7,183 nt of DNA from DASZMX01 sp035551475. Lineage in GTDB: Bacteria > Verrucomicrobiota > Verrucomicrobiia > Limisphaerales > Palsa-1400. Below are positions 5,798 to 7,183 of the stretch, one piece after another. The notes beneath the pieces are model-generated. The model did no database searches. It had not been told where the DNA came from and saw nothing but the letters and a program-made list of their open reading frames with translations. The stretch lies in NCBI GenBank assembly GCA_035551475.1, contig DASZMX010000011.1, forward strand, positions 1 to 7,183, given 5' to 3'. Both the position numbers and the translations under genes were made by a program. The number at the start of each line of letters is the position of its first letter. Position 1 is the first letter of the stretch.

Positions 5798-6577
5798 ATG
5801 TTTTCGTTTACGTTTTTGGGCTCTGGAACGTCGCAGGGCGTGCCGATCATTGGGCACGAGTATCCCCCGGAATTTCTGGCCAACCCCAAAAACCACCGCA
5901 CCCGGCCCTCGCTTTATATTGCGACCGACGCGGTCAAGCTGGTGATCGACACCACGCCGGAATTTCGCCTGCAAATCCTGCGCGAAAATATTCGCTGGCT
6001 CGATGCGGTGATCTTCACCCATTCGCACGCCGATCATGTGATGGGGTTGGACGATTGCCGGCGCTTTTGCGATCTGCGCCAAGGTCCGCTGCCCATTTAC
6101 GCCAATGCGCGGACAATGACGGATTTGCGCCGCGTGTTCCAATACGCCTTTGAAGCCGAGCGCGTGCCACGCGGCTATTTTGCGCCGGAGCCGCATATAA
6201 TTGACGGGCCTTTTGCGCTGGGCGACCTGCACATCACGCCGCTGGCGCTGCCGCACGGCCAGAGCGGGACGACTGGATTCTTGTTCACGCAAAACGGCCG
6301 CAAACGCCTCGCCTACCTGAGCGATTGCAAGGAAGTGCCGCCGGATGTTGTTGACACCATTCGCCACGTCGAAACCGTTGTGCTGGACGCCTTGCGCCGC
6401 AGCCCGCATCCCACGCATATGAACCTCGATGAAGCGCTGACCGCGGCGCGCCGCATCGCGGCGGAGCAGACTTACTTCACGCATTTGACCCACGATTATG
6501 ACCACGACGCCGCGCAAGCGGAATTGCCGCCCGGCGTGGCGTTTGCATTTGATGGATTGCGGGTGACGCAGGAGTGA
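5798..6577 (+). CDS. PhnP-like metallo-beta-lactamase-fold hydrolase (putative phosphodiesterase)
   Basis: 259 residues, the usual length for PhnP-type MBL hydrolases, which are cytoplasmic di-metal enzymes; characterised relatives open cyclic phosphodiesters such as phosphoribosyl 1,2-cyclic phosphate. Visible: the start MFSFTFLGSGTSQGVPIIG; Asp51 in LVIDTTPEFR; the metal motif THSHADH with His75, His77, Asp79 and His80; His153 in LPHG; Asp176 in YLSDCKE, the bridging aspartate; Asp197 in VVLDALR; and the C-terminal His229/His232 in THLTHDYDH. All metal ligands appear present, so the enzyme is probably active. The cysteines that E. coli PhnP uses for a structural zinc near the N-terminus are absent, replaced by HEYPPEFLANPKNHRTRPS (20-38). 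No phosphonate (phn) genes are nearby, so a C-P lyase role is not supported and I give no symbol. It is divergent from recN and followed after 15 bp by the TIGR03790 gene, probably co-transcribed. Confidence 0.88.
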   Translation: MFSFTFLGSGTSQGVPIIGHEYPPEFLANPKNHRTRPSLYIATDAVKLVIDTTPEFRLQILRENIRWLDAVIFTHSHADHVMGLDDCRRFCDLRQGPLPIYANARTMTDLRRVFQYAFEAERVPRGYFAPEPHIIDGPFALGDLHITPLALPHGQSGTTGFLFTQNGRKRLAYLSDCKEVPPDVVDTIRHVETVVLDALRRSPHPTHMNLDEALTAARRIAAEQTYFTHLTHDYDHDAAQAELPPGVAFAFDGLRVTQE

Positions 6578-6592
6578 CCGAGACTAAGCACG

Positions 6593-7183
6593 ATGCGCAA
6601 TTTCCGATTTTTAGCCGCCTTCGTTGGCCCGCTGTTGGCGGCCGCCCAGGAGCCGGGAAGCCTGGCGCTCGTGGTTTACAACGCCAAAATGCCGGGCTCC
6701 AAAGACGTGGCGGCGCATTACGCGGAAGCGCGGCAGGTGCCGCCCGGCCAGGTGGTGGGATTCGACTTGCCGACGACCGAGCAGATGACGCGCGCGGAAT
6801 TCCACGACAAACTCGCCGAGCCGCTGCGGCAAAAACTGCGCGAAACCCCTGCGCGCTACGTGGTGGTTTGCTACGGCGTTCCCTTGCGCGTCGCGGAGGA
6901 TCCCACCCTCCAGGAGCCGGGCGAAGAGAAGATGCCCCCCGCCATGCGCCGCAACGGCGCCGCGGTCGACGCCGAAATAACATTGCTGCCCAGCGAGGGG
7001 AAATTTGTGCTGGCGGGCCCGGTGGAAAATCCATTCTACGGAACCACCAATCTCGCCGCCGTGCGCGGTGTTTTGCTGGTGGGCCGCCTCGACGGCCCGA
7101 CTGCCAGCGTGGCGCGCGCTCTCGTGGACAAGGCGCTGGAGGCCGAAACGAACGGCTTGTGGGGCCGCGCCTATTTCGATCTG
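6593..7183 (+). CDS. TIGR03790 family secreted protein, 3'-truncated by the window edge
   Basis: Open for 197 codons to the last base with no stop, so the C-terminal part lies outside the window. Residues 1-18 (MRNFRFLAAFVGPLLAAA) look like a signal peptide with cleavage near Ala18. The mature part shows the TIGR03790 pattern: LALVVYNAKMPGSKDVAAHYAEAR (24-47) with VPPGQVVGFDLP after it, YVVVCYGVPLRV (89-100), NGAAVDAEITLL (121-132), ENPFYG (145-150), LLVGRLDGPT (161-170) and GLWGRAYFDL (188-197). As I recall, this uncharacterised family is found almost only in genomes that carry an exosortase/PEP-CTERM-type sorting system. The ATG at 6593 lies 15 bp after the hydrolase stop codon; no close Shine-Dalgarno sequence is seen, only CAGGAG 18 nt upstream at the hydrolase end. 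An antisense open frame (6477-7034) is a shadow. Family is confident; molecular function is unknown. Confidence 0.82.
   Translation, partial: MRNFRFLAAFVGPLLAAAQEPGSLALVVYNAKMPGSKDVAAHYAEARQVPPGQVVGFDLPTTEQMTRAEFHDKLAEPLRQKLRETPARYVVVCYGVPLRVAEDPTLQEPGEEKMPPAMRRNGAAVDAEITLLPSEGKFVLAGPVENPFYGTTNLAAVRGVLLVGRLDGPTASVARALVDKALEAETNGLWGRAYFDL

Noticed and set aside
5390..5901. Small open frames in the intergenic region with similar RRKQRKQRR/FRNLCLR peptides
   Set aside because: The similarity comes from translating the 9-bp microrepeat and flanking DNA repeat; the frames lack coding character and overlap each other.
5708..6517. 269-codon minus-strand frame opposite the MBL hydrolase
   Set aside because: The plus-strand frame has the complete HxHxDH metal motif and other ligands; the antisense frame has none and runs into the repeat region.
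6477..7034. 185-codon minus-strand frame
   Set aside because: Arg/Pro/Ala-rich shadow opposite the hydrolase end and the TIGR03790 gene, which carry recognisable family motifs.

Overview
The window looks like chromosomal DNA of a GC-rich, Gram-negative-type bacterium, most probably a member of the Verrucomicrobiota (a Pedosphaera/Limisphaera-like lineage would fit). The basis is the gene set: a divergent NnrS-like protein, a tiny lipoprotein with an NPENVS..PWN signature paired with a coiled-coil anchor protein, a PhnP-like hydrolase with a cysteine-free N-terminal segment, a TIGR03790 protein, start regions mostly without a strong Shine-Dalgarno sequence, and purine/pyrimidine-biased repeats between genes. 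The lineage call is inference; no rRNA gene is present.

Layout: (1) 1-1086, plus strand, the C-terminal bulk of an NnrS-family membrane protein, cut by the left edge. It ends stop-to-stop against the next gene. (2) 1087-2009, minus strand, a two-gene envelope module: a membrane-anchored coiled-coil protein followed after 2 bp by a 55-residue lipoprotein, driven by a good sigma70-like promoter at 2034-2062. (3) 2071-5368, minus strand, a three-gene overlapping operon: recN (DNA repair ATPase), a six-Asp-box beta-propeller protein, and a membrane-anchored lytic transglycosylase. (4) 5369-5797, a 429-bp divergent intergenic region with a candidate recN promoter, two diverged 106-113 bp direct repeats built around a 9-bp microrepeat, and an inverted partial copy. 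(5) 5798-7183, plus strand, a PhnP-like metallo-beta-lactamase-fold hydrolase, then after 15 bp a secreted TIGR03790 protein cut by the right edge.

How the genes fit together: recN repairs breaks and is housekeeping; its two translationally coupled followers are a repeat-propeller protein and a peptidoglycan-cleaving enzyme, with no obvious shared pathway. The coiled-coil/lipoprotein pair is probably a single cell-envelope unit of unknown role. TIGR03790 suggests that the host has an exosortase-type protein-sorting system elsewhere. I found no CRISPR array, tRNA, rRNA, insertion sequence, phage gene or obvious defence system. The least explained parts are the intergenic repeat cluster, the coiled-coil/lipoprotein module and the TIGR03790 protein.
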